Assembly: GCF_019132875.1 (NCBI RefSeq)
Contig: NZ_JAHSPF010000006.1
Coordinates: forward strand, 62,001-126,000
From: Erwinia phyllosphaerae
GTDB taxonomy: Bacteria; Pseudomonadota; Gammaproteobacteria; Enterobacterales; Enterobacteriaceae
Direction of reading: 5' to 3'
DNA length: 64,000 bases
Notes under the pieces: model-generated
The model's input: the letters and a program-made list of their open reading frames with translations, nothing else
Database searches by the model: none
Told to the model about the DNA's origin: nothing
Made by a program: the position numbers and the translations under genes
In this document: one piece after another, positions 11,356-20,146 of the stretch
Layout of the letters: each line of letters begins with the position of its first letter
Position numbering within the stretch: the stretch's first letter is position 1

Positions 11356-12678
11356 ATGGAAATAAAGCCTGAAATTTTTATCAGTATCGCCAGCTATCGT
11401 GATACCGAACTGATACCGACGCTGCGCGATATGATCCAACAATCGTCAGGGAAATATGCTCTTTCTGTTGCCGTTTGCTGGCAGGATGAAGAAGATACCA
11501 CCCTGTTTAATCAGGCCGGTATGAAGCTGTGTGAAAAGAAAAACTTTGAAGGAAATGTTTTATATATTTACCACTATGAAGGGGCCAGGATTCAGATAAT
11601 TAGCCTGCACTATTTTCAAAGCCAGGGCGCGTGCTGGGCAAGACACCAGAGCGAAAAGCTTTACCAGCAAGAAGACTATTTTCTCCAGATAGATGCCCAT
11701 TGCCGTTTTATTGACAACTGGGACTGTGAAATCGTCACTATGCTACAGCAGCTCAAACAGCACAGTGAAAAGCCCGTCCTCTCGACTTATCCGCCAGGCT
11801 ACGAGCCTGATAAAGAAGAAAGAACGCACTCTGTCTTCAGGCTAGGTCTACGTGGCTTCACCAGTGAAGGCATTCCTCAGTTAAGCAACGCTATGGTAGA
11901 GGGAGATTCGCCGGTACGTGGAAGCTATCTGGCGGGTGGGTTTATCTTTGCCGATGGCTCCTTTGTTAATGAAGTCCCCAACGATCCGCATATCTTTTTT
12001 GAAGGCGAAGAAATCTCCATGGCTATACGCGCCTTTACGCATGGCTACGATGTCTGGCACCCGCATAAAATTCTTCTGTGGCATTATTACGGCAGAGAGG
12101 AAAGCGCCCGCATCTGGAGCGATCATACCGATAAAGCAAAAAGCGCCGGCTCCGTCTCGCAAACATGGTATGAAAGGGATAAAAAATCCAAAAGGAAAGT
12201 CAGAACGCTTCTTGGCCTGGAAGAAGGCAATGATTATTTACAGAGTATTTATAAAACAGGAACCGTACGGACGGTTGAACAGTTTGAAGAGATAACCGGG
12301 GTTGATTTTAAAAAACGTCTTGCGCTTCCTGAGGCAACAGATAGCCGGGCTATTGCATGGGTCCCTCTTCCACGTGAAAAGAGCTGGCGTCGCAGGTTGA
12401 CCAATACAGTAAAAAAACAGATTTCTGTTTCTCAAAGCGAACTGGATATCACCTGGGATAACGTAACGACTTTATATGTGGGCGTTTACAGCAGCAATAA
12501 TGATTTAATGTACAAAAAAAACCTTACCAAAAAGGATATTGCTACAGCCCTTGTCGGTGAAGATCTTAATCTTTTTCTCACTCTTTCTTTTGCCGCAATG
12601 CTTACGCCAGACGTTATTCGCTTCAGCTCTTACGATACCAACGAGGGTTGGGGAAAAACAGTGGAGAAGCCCTGGTGA
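11356..12678 (+). CDS. GlcNAc-type glycosyltransferase (PF11397-like)
   Basis: The 440-residue protein matches the glycosyltransferase family named after UDP-GlcNAc transferases that modify hydroxylated Skp1 in Dictyostelium. Visible hallmarks are IFISIASYRD (6-15), QGACWARH, the DxH metal/nucleotide motif in LQIDAHCRFIDNW near residue 110, and AGGFIFADGSF followed by DPHIFFEGEEISMAIRAFTHG, then DVWHPHK. No signal peptide or membrane segment is seen, so it should act in the cytoplasm. The last 130 residues are extra. It lies between the adhesin and tssL genes and overlaps tssL (GTGA). The acceptor is unknown; the adhesin, a T6SS component or an effector are candidates. Confidence 0.85.
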   Translation: MEIKPEIFISIASYRDTELIPTLRDMIQQSSGKYALSVAVCWQDEEDTTLFNQAGMKLCEKKNFEGNVLYIYHYEGARIQIISLHYFQSQGACWARHQSEKLYQQEDYFLQIDAHCRFIDNWDCEIVTMLQQLKQHSEKPVLSTYPPGYEPDKEERTHSVFRLGLRGFTSEGIPQLSNAMVEGDSPVRGSYLAGGFIFADGSFVNEVPNDPHIFFEGEEISMAIRAFTHGYDVWHPHKILLWHYYGREESARIWSDHTDKAKSAGSVSQTWYERDKKSKRKVRTLLGLEEGNDYLQSIYKTGTVRTVEQFEEITGVDFKKRLALPEATDSRAIAWVPLPREKSWRRRLTNTVKKQISVSQSELDITWDNVTTLYVGVYSSNNDLMYKKNLTKKDIATALVGEDLNLFLTLSFAAMLTPDVIRFSSYDTNEGWGKTVEKPW

Positions 12679-13292
12679 ACAGTGAAGCTATTTTTAAGCG
12701 ACTGCTGTGTATAGATGCGCTGATTTTTTTTGATGGTGTTATTCCATCGCTGCCAGACTTTCAGCTAAAGATGGTAAATCTCATTGAGCTGTTCAGTAAA
12801 GCATTGATATCTGAAGGCGAAGATGAACAGCTTAGCGACAGGTTGTGTAACAGCATTTGCTGCTATTTCGACGGCCAGATTTCCTTATGCCTTAGCGAAC
12901 CCAACCTCTCCTGGCAGCGCTATTCCCTACAGCAATATTTTTATGGGCCTGAAAATATTCGAGAAAACCTCGCCGATAAAATCACCCCGCTATTACTAAA
13001 TGAAGTAGGTAAAATCTTTAGCTATGCCTGTAAGCTCCTTACGCTGATCAACGCCTCGGCTGTCTCGGACGATAAAACAGGCGTTCTTATAAAAAAATAT
13101 CTTTCAGTGAATAACAGCAGCGAAAAAGTACAGGAAGAAGACGCGAAGAAAGAGTCTACCGAAAAAGTTTTTTTACCCACGGCGCGACGCCGTATGGCCA
13201 GCAGCAGGCTTTTCCTGGAACTCGCTATCCTGACAACAGGATTATCGATCGTTTGGCTCTTCTGCTTCATTTATCTGATGGGCTTATATTGA
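12675..13292 (+). CDS. tssL: TssL, DotU-type inner-membrane subunit
   Basis: TssL is part of the TssJLM membrane complex that anchors the type VI apparatus. The 205-residue protein resembles the DotU/IcmH domain: a helical cytoplasmic part and a single C-terminal membrane segment (LFLELAILTTGLSIVWLFCF), giving the usual tail-anchored topology. GTG at 12675 is chosen because it overlaps the glycosyltransferase stop (GTGA) and has GGAG 8 bases upstream; a TTG at 12648 would add nine residues. It is slightly shorter and more diverged than typical DotU proteins. Its partners TssJ and TssM are not in the window. Confidence 0.75.
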   Translation: MNSEAIFKRLLCIDALIFFDGVIPSLPDFQLKMVNLIELFSKALISEGEDEQLSDRLCNSICCYFDGQISLCLSEPNLSWQRYSLQQYFYGPENIRENLADKITPLLLNEVGKIFSYACKLLTLINASAVSDDKTGVLIKKYLSVNNSSEKVQEEDAKKESTEKVFLPTARRRMASSRLFLELAILTTGLSIVWLFCFIYLMGLY

Positions 13293-14705
13293 ATGCTGAC
13301 AGCTACGATACCAAAGGCACAGCAAAATGCTGTTGAAGAGGCAAAGCCAGTCATTTTCGTTATTGGCCCGTGGGCCAGGAAATGGTTTACCAATGTACAG
13401 TCAGCGCAAGCGCGCTGGATAGTCGTGCCGGAAGATGAAGATCTACAAAAAACGCTAAGCCGTCTGCGAAGAGAAAACCAGTGCGTCAAGGTCAATACGT
13501 TTTTCCCCTTCCTTCCGGACGGCCAGGAGGATGACGAACTTACGCTGGCACAACTGGCTAAATGGCAGCGAAAATTTCAGCAGGCAGAAGCTTTTCCCTG
13601 CGTTTTTGCTGTTTATGCCCGCCTGAGCAAGAAACCTTCCGCTCATCATCTTCACCACAACTGGTGGTCGGGTCGGTATGAAACAAACAAACGCGTGGCC
13701 ACGACCATGGAAAGCGAAGCTCGCCAGCTGCTTACCGTGCTCAAACAGGATGCTGCCGGTAACGAACATGCTGCCATACATCGCTACGTTATGGCCGACG
13801 CGCTGTTCCTCTGGATGAAAAAGTCAGGCGTAATGGCAGCGCTGCAATCGCTTTTTTCTACCACTTCGTTACGTCTCTCGGCGGTTCTGCTGGCCGACTA
13901 TGGCGATGGCTTTGTCCGTCACGGCGCATGGGCCCGCTGGATAAATAAAACGTTTCAACTTTACCCTGGCCTCTCATCCGCCGTTGTTCGCCCGCCTTTG
14001 CCGTCCGTAGTGGCCGGGTGCCCGAAAGTGAAAGCTTCTACTTTTCCTGCAAAAGCGTCCCCTTTTTGGCGCTGGTTGCCGGTAAGCCTGGCATTATTAA
14101 TCGCTTTCTATTTAACGAGTGCGGCCTGGTTACAAAGCCAGCATATAAAAGAAGCCAGGCTAGCCCTTGCTGCTTTTACGCAAGCGGATGTTATACGCCC
14201 GGAAACGAGGCGCGAGGCTTTTGAAAGGTTATCGCGACAAGGCCAGAAGCTATCAGGTACCTGTAAAAACAGCCTTATTAATTTATGGGGAGAGAAAAAC
14301 TGCCAAAACATGCTGGATAAGATAGAAACCGCGCTTCGCCACTATAAAAGTTTACCTGCCCTTTTTGCTTCGGTTCCCGCCGCTCTTTTCGCTCCGGGAA
14401 GCGCAGTTATCCAGCCAGGCAGTGAGGAAAAATTACTTATGCTATTGCCTTTGCTAAGCAGCGCACGGCAAACAACTTTTATGGTGACGGGCCATTCAGA
14501 TAATACCGGGACAGACCAACTCAACCGGCAAATCTCTATTCAGAGGGCGACAGCAGTAAGGGACTGGCTTGTCCGGCATACTCGCCTCCCGGCAGAAAAC
14601 TTTATCATTAAAGGCATGGGCGACGCTGTGCCAGTAGCCAGTAACGAGACCGAAGCGGGCCGTAGAAAGAACAGACGCGTGGAGTTAATACCTTTATCAC
14701 AGTAA
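13293..14705 (+). CDS. OmpA-domain peptidoglycan-binding T6SS-associated membrane protein
   Basis: A 470-residue protein with three parts: a cytoplasmic N-terminal region (1-260), a membrane segment near 264-284 (WRWLPVSLALLIAFYLTSAAWL, shown in part), and an OmpA C-terminal domain (about 351-470). The OmpA domain has FAPGSAVI, VTGHSDNTGT, RATAVRDWLV and AGRRKNRRVEL, the last including the Asp/Arg pair that grips peptidoglycan. In other T6SSs this domain is fused to TssL or supplied as TagL; here it follows tssL immediately (TGAATG). It most likely anchors the complex to the cell wall. Confidence 0.85.
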   Translation: MLTATIPKAQQNAVEEAKPVIFVIGPWARKWFTNVQSAQARWIVVPEDEDLQKTLSRLRRENQCVKVNTFFPFLPDGQEDDELTLAQLAKWQRKFQQAEAFPCVFAVYARLSKKPSAHHLHHNWWSGRYETNKRVATTMESEARQLLTVLKQDAAGNEHAAIHRYVMADALFLWMKKSGVMAALQSLFSTTSLRLSAVLLADYGDGFVRHGAWARWINKTFQLYPGLSSAVVRPPLPSVVAGCPKVKASTFPAKASPFWRWLPVSLALLIAFYLTSAAWLQSQHIKEARLALAAFTQADVIRPETRREAFERLSRQGQKLSGTCKNSLINLWGEKNCQNMLDKIETALRHYKSLPALFASVPAALFAPGSAVIQPGSEEKLLMLLPLLSSARQTTFMVTGHSDNTGTDQLNRQISIQRATAVRDWLVRHTRLPAENFIIKGMGDAVPVASNETEAGRRKNRRVELIPLSQ

Positions 14706-14722
14706 ACAGGGATGAAAAAAGG

Positions 14723-15199
14723 ATGAGTAAGAAACAGCCATACATTATCTATGAAGGGAATTTTTTGACAGAGGCCCCAAACTACGACCAGAGCATCAAC
14801 GTCTTACGTTTTCTGGAGCCTGACGGTGAAGAGTATTCAATTATGGTTAATCGTTCTTTCAAGGTGCAGGATCAGACGCTGGAAGCCTTTTGCGAAAACC
14901 AGATGAATTTTTTGGCTAATACCTTGCCCGGTTATGAAAACGAAGGAAAAATGCTACATAATCAGCTGGGCCCGGAAAAGCTCCCGGTTATTCAGATAGC
15001 AAATAGTTTTCTGGATAACGGACAAAGGATCAGGCAGGTACAATCTTTTGTTGAGCTACCTTATCACCCTGTTATCAATCCATCGCGGTTAAATCTGATT
15101 ATTTTTAGTTTGATAGCGCAAAAAGAGTTTACCGAGTATCAGCGAAAACATTACGTGCAAATTATCAATAGCTTTACGCCGGAAACTAAGGCGTTATAA
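14723..15199 (+). CDS. DcrB/EagR-like (DUF1795) chaperone
   Basis: The 158-residue protein fits the DUF1795 family: IIYEGNFLTEAPNYDQSINVL at the N-terminus (given as YEGNFLTEAPNYDQS), a central EYSIMVNRS strand, and a C-terminal FTEYQRKHYVQIINSF. EagR members of this family chaperone the transmembrane segments of Rhs/PAAR effectors before T6SS loading. No signal peptide is seen, which fits EagR rather than the lipoprotein DcrB. It is the last gene of the rightward operon, but no Rhs, PAAR or VgrG gene follows it, so its client is encoded elsewhere or lost. Confidence 0.75.
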   Translation: MSKKQPYIIYEGNFLTEAPNYDQSINVLRFLEPDGEEYSIMVNRSFKVQDQTLEAFCENQMNFLANTLPGYENEGKMLHNQLGPEKLPVIQIANSFLDNGQRIRQVQSFVELPYHPVINPSRLNLIIFSLIAQKEFTEYQRKHYVQIINSFTPETKAL

Positions 15200-15221
15200 A
15201 AAATCCATGCTGAGTTGTTAA

Positions 15222-15254
15222 AAGAAAAGCGGCCCGTAATAAATGGGCCGCAAA
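15222..15254 (-). terminator. Rho-independent terminator for the leftward luxR transcript
   Basis: Read leftward, GCGGCCC and GGGCCGC form a 7-bp GC-only stem with an 8-9-base loop, followed directly by TTTTCTTTT. It lies beyond the octanucleotide repeat, so the regulator's mRNA would carry the whole repeat as its 3' untranslated tail. It could also reduce read-through from the T6SS operon, though no T-run follows in that direction. Confidence 0.75.
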
Positions 15255-15283
15255 TGAATGATAAAGTTAAAACGGGCTTAAAG

Positions 15284-15427
15284 GGTTATGGGCTTATGGG
15301 CTTATGGGCTTACATGCTTATATGCTTACATGCTTACATGCTTATATGCTTATATGCTTATATGCTTATATGCTTATATGCTTATATGCTTACATGCTTA
15401 CATGCTTACATGCTTATATGCTTATAT
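15284..15427. repeat. Octanucleotide tandem repeat
   Basis: Seventeen units of 8 bases fill 15292-15427, preceded by one degenerate unit at 15284. Units are GCTTATGG (2), GCTTACAT and GCTTATAT in a mixed order. The array lies between the end of the chaperone gene (15199) and the stop of the leftward luxR gene (15437). Since 8 is not a multiple of 3, all three forward frames stay open and encode the same Met-Leu-Ile-Cys-Leu-type peptide; these are not taken as genes. Confidence 0.95.
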
Positions 15428-15436
15428 GCTGCGCGC

Positions 15437-16033
15437 TTACAGGCACAGCGTATTCCATTCTTTATTTGTACAGCTGGCAACAAAGGAAGCATACTTATAA
15501 AATTCGACCCGATTGATCATACCCAGCTTACGAATCGCATTGCGACAATGCGTATTAATGGTTTTTTCAGAGCGGTTAAGCATTCTGGAGATGCACTCTG
15601 GGCGATATCCCTTCCCTATTAAAAATATAATTTTATTTTCGGTAGCGGATAGCTGCATAAAATCTTTTAAACCTATTGACCTGTAGTTTCTCTGTCGGGA
15701 AAACTGCGTACACTCCGTTTCAGAAATTGTCAGTATTTTCCTTATTTTCCCTGTAATTGCAGGCAGGTTCTCGTTACGGCAAATAAAAGGGATATGCAAA
15801 ACCACCGTTTTTCCTTCCCCCTCATGCCTGTACCAAAGCTTTTCTTTCTTGTATAAAAATATACTTACCATCATATCTCTGAAGACAATATTCGTTACGC
15901 CGGGGGCTTGTTCGTTTTTCGCAGCGACAAAAGAAAACTTTTCCCGCTCATGAGCGTCCATCACATCTTTTATTAATGACTCCAGCCCGCTTATATAATA
16001 GATATTATCGCTTGCGATACGGATAGTAGACAT
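15437..16033 (-). CDS. LuxR-type transcriptional regulator
   Basis: A 198-residue protein with a C-terminal helix-turn-helix of the LuxR/FixJ type at about 128-185: LSATENKIIFLIGKGY, then ECISRMLNRSEKTINTHCRNAIRKLG, where SEKTINTH is the recognition helix region. The N-terminal part lacks a clear receiver-domain Asp/Lys pattern, so the input is unknown. Enterobacterial fimbrial loci often carry small regulators of this form. It faces the T6SS/fimbrial operon and is a good candidate for its control; this is an inference from position only. Confidence 0.85.
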   Translation of the reverse strand: MSTIRIASDNIYYISGLESLIKDVMDAHEREKFSFVAAKNEQAPGVTNIVFRDMMVSIFLYKKEKLWYRHEGEGKTVVLHIPFICRNENLPAITGKIRKILTISETECTQFSRQRNYRSIGLKDFMQLSATENKIIFLIGKGYRPECISRMLNRSEKTINTHCRNAIRKLGMINRVEFYKYASFVASCTNKEWNTLCL

Positions 16034-17013
16034 AATACAGGCCCCTAAAAAGTAGATAGCGTGATGAAATGAAAAGATTCAGTTTGGCACAGGTTTAAAA
16101 CCAATAATTTCCCGTAAAAACCATTCAATAATAGCTATACATGCCGAAAAAAACGGTAAAAAATAAATTTTAACTTAAGCGAAACGATGTTATTTACTAA
16201 ATTAACTAACACTCGTCAAAAATAACCCCCCTTTCTCCCATGACCACCCAACAGGTTATAGCCTGCCAGCAGGCACAAAATGCCGTAACAAGGAGAAACA
16301 TGACGAAAGAGGGAGTTATTTTCACTGTATAAGGGGAGGGATGCCCTGAGTATTTAATGTCTTTTTGCATAAACTCACCTGTCGGTTACAATCCTTGTAT
16401 CCATATCACTTAATTAATATCACCAAATAGCCTTAATGTATACCCTGGATTTTATATAGATTAATAAACCGAGAATCATCTGAACAGAAGCTAACAGGGT
16501 AAGGACATAAATAGTCTACCCCCGAATTGAAGTGAATACGCAAAAAATATAACAATTTTTATTGTGTAGAAACCTTTCCGGAAACTGTATTTCCTGCCTT
16601 AATGTTTAGCGGGTTACTGCCTGCCGCCATCTTTATGGTCGTTTACAGGAAATAAATAAGCAGTAGCGCTTTAACTTAAAAGCGCCAATTAAATCCTGCT
16701 CTGGATATCTTACTTTTACCGATTTTTAACGCCGCGCAGAAGGTTTGACGCCTGTCGGACTATGCCTGGTACCCGCGTGAACGACAGGAACACGCGAAGT
16801 AGAAAGGCAAAATAATGTGACGTTAATCACGTTCTGGCCGTTAACATCCCTCGTCCGTTAAGGCTTTGTCAGTAGCAAGTGCTGAACTTTACCCTTGCGC
16901 ACTCGTTATATACTTTACAACATAGCGTTATGCTACCCTTTGCGCGTTCTTTACTTTTACTTTCATTCTGACAGCACTTTACTGCTGCAATACGGGCAAG
17001 GCATTACAATAAA
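16034..17013. other. Long AT-rich intergenic region
   Basis: Nearly 1 kb with no convincing gene. It holds the luxR promoter at the left and the receptor promoter at the right. A 10-codon ORF at 16300-16332 has a strong AAGGAG site but is too short to judge. I saw no Fur box, cobalamin riboswitch core, or tRNA. The base composition resembles the neighbouring accessory DNA. Confidence 0.5.
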
Positions 17014-19122
17014 ATGAGCATTATTCAATCACCGCGAGCGGTTAAAAGCACGCTATGCGTACTGATTTTTATGGCAATCCAGGCACAGGCACAGGATAAG
17101 ACACTTACCGTTAGCGCCGCACCATCAACGGAAGTCGCAGCGCCGGATAAACAGGCCACGCTGGGTAACCTTGGCAAGCAAGACATTCGTAATACCCCTT
17201 ATTCCGTGCAGGTCGTTTCCCCTTCGCTGATGAAGCACCAGCAGCTAAAAAGCATCACCGATATTTATCGCTATATGCCTTCCGTTCAGGGCGATGGCGC
17301 GCGCCCGCAAACGCGCGGTATGCAGGGCAGCGTCGTGCAGAACTCGATGATTGACGGCCTGAATGTCGTCTCGACTACCGATTACGCCGCCGAGCAGTTT
17401 GATCATATAGAAGTATTAAATGGCCTGGGCGGCTCACTATACGGTCCGGCTAATCCCGCTGGACTGTTTAACTTTGTGGCAAAACGTCCGGCCGATATTG
17501 CTCAGCACAGTCTGACCTTTGGTGCAGGCACTGGCCTTAGCCATCTTGTCTCCGGCGACTTTAGCGGCCCGCTGGACGATAACGATCGCCTGCGCTATCG
17601 CGCTAATTTTCTGGATGATGAGGGCAACGGCTACGTTAGCGGCAGTAAAAAACGTCGCCAGCTGTTTAGCCTGGGGCTGGATGCAAACCTGACCGACCGC
17701 ACCGTACTGGAAAGCAACTTCAGCTACTACCACTATTACGAGAAAGGCCTGCCGGGCAAATTTGCCTTAGGCAACGGGCTTTCTTTCCCCTCTGCACCCA
17801 ATCCTAAAACGGCGCATTTGGGGCAATATTATGCCGGAAGCGATAACCATACGCTGACTGCCAGCCTGCATCTGAAGCACGATTTTGATGGCAACTGGCA
17901 GGGCGAGCTGGGCGTCCTGCGGCAGATTGCCGACCGGGAATCGACGGCGGTGACCAATACGTTTACCGATCGCGCAGGTGATTACAAAACGACAACTTCA
18001 TCTTCTACTGCCAGCCGCTTTACTATTAACAGCTATATGGCGAACCTGAATGGCGAAGTTGAAACCGGCTGGCTACATCACCAGATTTCCACCGGCGTGC
18101 GCGGCTTTGTCTGGAAAAACTATAATCCGCTTAACGGCGGCACCACTACGCTGGGCAGCGCTTCGCTTGACGATCCGCAATCTTTTGCCGAGCCGGATTA
18201 TCCTGATTTTAGCCATCGCTACCATTCCGCCACCGCCACGCAGCAGGCATTTCTGTTAAGCGATACGCTGACCTTCTCGCCACAGTGGAGCCTGCTGCTG
18301 GCAGGCAGTGAAAGCTTCCTGACCTCTGCCAACTATGCCAAAACCGGCAGTCGCAGCAGCCATTCCGACGACAGCGGCTTTAGCGGTTCGGCCAGCCTGA
18401 TGTATAAGCCTGTTGATCCGTTAACGCTATACGTCACCTGGGCTGACAGCCTGCAACAGGGCGATACGGCCCCGTCAGGTTCAAACAACGCCGGTTCCAT
18501 TTTGTCGCCTTATCGCAGTAAGCAGGTAGAAGTGGGCAGCAAGCTGGCGGTAGATAAAGTGCTGCTGACCGCCGCACTGTTTCAGATCGACCGTCCTTTT
18601 GCCTATACCACGACCAGCGGCGACTATGCAGTAGATGGCAACCAGCGTAACCGTGGACTGGAGCTAATGGCCGATGGCGATGTGACCGACAACCTGCATC
18701 TGTACGGCGGCATGACCTGGCTCGATCCACGCCTGCGCGATACCGCCAGCGCGGCGACAACCGACAAGCAGATTGTGGGACTGGCTCGCTACACCGCCAG
18801 CCTGTTTGCGGCCTACGACCTGCCTTTCCTTAGCGGCACAGATGTGCATGGCGGCATGCATTACGTAGGACGCCGCAGCACGGACAACGCCAATGACAGC
18901 TGGGTCGGCAGCTACGCTACTTTCGATATTGGCAGCAGCTATAAAACGCGCCTGTTCAACACCGATACCACCTTCCGACTGGATATGACCAACCTGACCA
19001 ATCGCCACTACTGGACAAATATTGTGCCAGGCGGCCTGAACGGTTATAGCGGTGCCGGTTATGCCAGCGCCCAGCTGGGTGAGCCGCGCATGGTGCAGGT
19101 GTCAATGCAGCTGAATTTCTGA
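17014..19122 (+). CDS. TonB-dependent outer-membrane receptor (siderophore type)
   Basis: A 702-residue receptor. It has a signal peptide ending in AQAQA, a TonB box-like segment TLTVSA just after cleavage, a plug domain (TPYSVQVVS, YRYMPSVQGDG, TRGMQGS, IEVLNGLGGSLYGPANPAG) and a 22-strand barrel ending LGEPRMVQVSMQLNF with a terminal Phe. The plug pattern GxxSLYGPxNPAG is that of siderophore receptors of the FhuE/FpvA group; there is no N-terminal signalling domain. It is 10 bases upstream of a periplasmic binding-protein gene. The ligand, probably a ferric siderophore or similar metal chelate, cannot be named from the sequence. Confidence 0.93.
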   Translation: MSIIQSPRAVKSTLCVLIFMAIQAQAQDKTLTVSAAPSTEVAAPDKQATLGNLGKQDIRNTPYSVQVVSPSLMKHQQLKSITDIYRYMPSVQGDGARPQTRGMQGSVVQNSMIDGLNVVSTTDYAAEQFDHIEVLNGLGGSLYGPANPAGLFNFVAKRPADIAQHSLTFGAGTGLSHLVSGDFSGPLDDNDRLRYRANFLDDEGNGYVSGSKKRRQLFSLGLDANLTDRTVLESNFSYYHYYEKGLPGKFALGNGLSFPSAPNPKTAHLGQYYAGSDNHTLTASLHLKHDFDGNWQGELGVLRQIADRESTAVTNTFTDRAGDYKTTTSSSTASRFTINSYMANLNGEVETGWLHHQISTGVRGFVWKNYNPLNGGTTTLGSASLDDPQSFAEPDYPDFSHRYHSATATQQAFLLSDTLTFSPQWSLLLAGSESFLTSANYAKTGSRSSHSDDSGFSGSASLMYKPVDPLTLYVTWADSLQQGDTAPSGSNNAGSILSPYRSKQVEVGSKLAVDKVLLTAALFQIDRPFAYTTTSGDYAVDGNQRNRGLELMADGDVTDNLHLYGGMTWLDPRLRDTASAATTDKQIVGLARYTASLFAAYDLPFLSGTDVHGGMHYVGRRSTDNANDSWVGSYATFDIGSSYKTRLFNTDTTFRLDMTNLTNRHYWTNIVPGGLNGYSGAGYASAQLGEPRMVQVSMQLNF

Positions 19123-19132
19123 GGAGATTTTT

Positions 19133-20146
19133 ATGAAGATGCGCCTGATTATGCCGCTGCTGGCATTGAGCCTGGCTTTTGGCCCATCAGCCTTTGCCCG
19201 CACGGTGACCGATGACGCCGGTAATAAAGTAACGGTAAAAGCGCAGGCCCATCGTATTGCCGACGGCTGGTATGCGCATCACTCGCTGTTAATGACGTTA
19301 GGCGCAGGCGATCGCATCGTGGCCACGGTTAACCATGCCAGCGATCGCCCCTGGATGTTTAAAATCCAGCCGTCGCTGAATCAGGCGCTGTCCGTTCATG
19401 GCCGCAGCTTCAATAGCGAAGCGCTGCTGGCCGCGAAGGTAGATACGGTATTTGTGGCAGCAGAGGATGCGGATGCCGACGCCTACCGTCGTGCCGGACT
19501 GCCTACGCTGGTTATGCGTTTTGACGATTTTCCGTCAATGGAGCACTCTTTGCTGACCACGGCTGACGTGGTCGGCACACCACAGGCCCGGCAGCGTGCT
19601 GACGCCTATAACGCTTATCTTGAGCAGCAGATTGCGGCTATTCAGGCAAAAACCGCCGGGCTTAGCGATAGCCAGCGCCCGCGCGTGTTACATATTCAGT
19701 CGCTACATCCGCTGAAAGTCGACGGGCGCAACACGCTGATCGATACCTGGATAAAACTGGCTGGAGGCCGCAACGCCGCGGCGGAAGTTAATGGCAATAT
19801 GAAGGAAACGTCGCCAGAAAATATCCTTTTCTGGCAGCCGGACATAATCATTATTGGCGCTGGCGCCGGTTCGCTTGCCGATTCTGATTACGCGACGCTG
19901 TTCAGTAACCTGAAAGCGGTTAAAAATCATCAGGTATGGCAAAATCCAGCGGGTGTCTTTCCATGGGATCGCTACGGTACGGAAGCCGCGCTGCAGATCC
20001 AGTGGGCGGCTAAACTGCTGCATCCGCAGCTTTTTCCGGCGCTGGATATGATAAAAACGACGCAGGATTTTTACCGTCGCTTTTTTGATTACCCGCTGAC
20101 GGCCGTCCAGGCCCAGCGAATATTGCAGGCTAAAGGGCCGGAGTAA
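19133..20146 (+). CDS. Periplasmic binding protein of the siderophore/cobalamin (BtuF/FepB) class
   Basis: A 337-residue type III substrate-binding protein: signal peptide (LLALSLAFGPSAFA), then RTVTDDAGNKVTV, the classic opening of FepB/BtuF-type proteins, and later LLAAKVDTVFVA and ENILFWQPDIIII. It would accept ligand brought in by the receptor 10 bases upstream. No ABC permease or ATPase gene follows, so an inner-membrane transporter must be encoded elsewhere. Confidence 0.9.
   Translation: MKMRLIMPLLALSLAFGPSAFARTVTDDAGNKVTVKAQAHRIADGWYAHHSLLMTLGAGDRIVATVNHASDRPWMFKIQPSLNQALSVHGRSFNSEALLAAKVDTVFVAAEDADADAYRRAGLPTLVMRFDDFPSMEHSLLTTADVVGTPQARQRADAYNAYLEQQIAAIQAKTAGLSDSQRPRVLHIQSLHPLKVDGRNTLIDTWIKLAGGRNAAAEVNGNMKETSPENILFWQPDIIIIGAGAGSLADSDYATLFSNLKAVKNHQVWQNPAGVFPWDRYGTEAALQIQWAAKLLHPQLFPALDMIKTTQDFYRRFFDYPLTAVQAQRILQAKGPE

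Noticed and set aside
15284-15500. Overlapping forward frames encoding Met-Leu-Ile-Cys-Leu-type peptides
   Set aside because: They come only from the 8-base repeat, which leaves all three frames open and gives the same peptide in each. No independent coding signal.
16700-17013. Cobalamin riboswitch or Fur box upstream of the TonB receptor
   Set aside because: No GCCACTG B12-box core and no match to the Fur palindrome were found.
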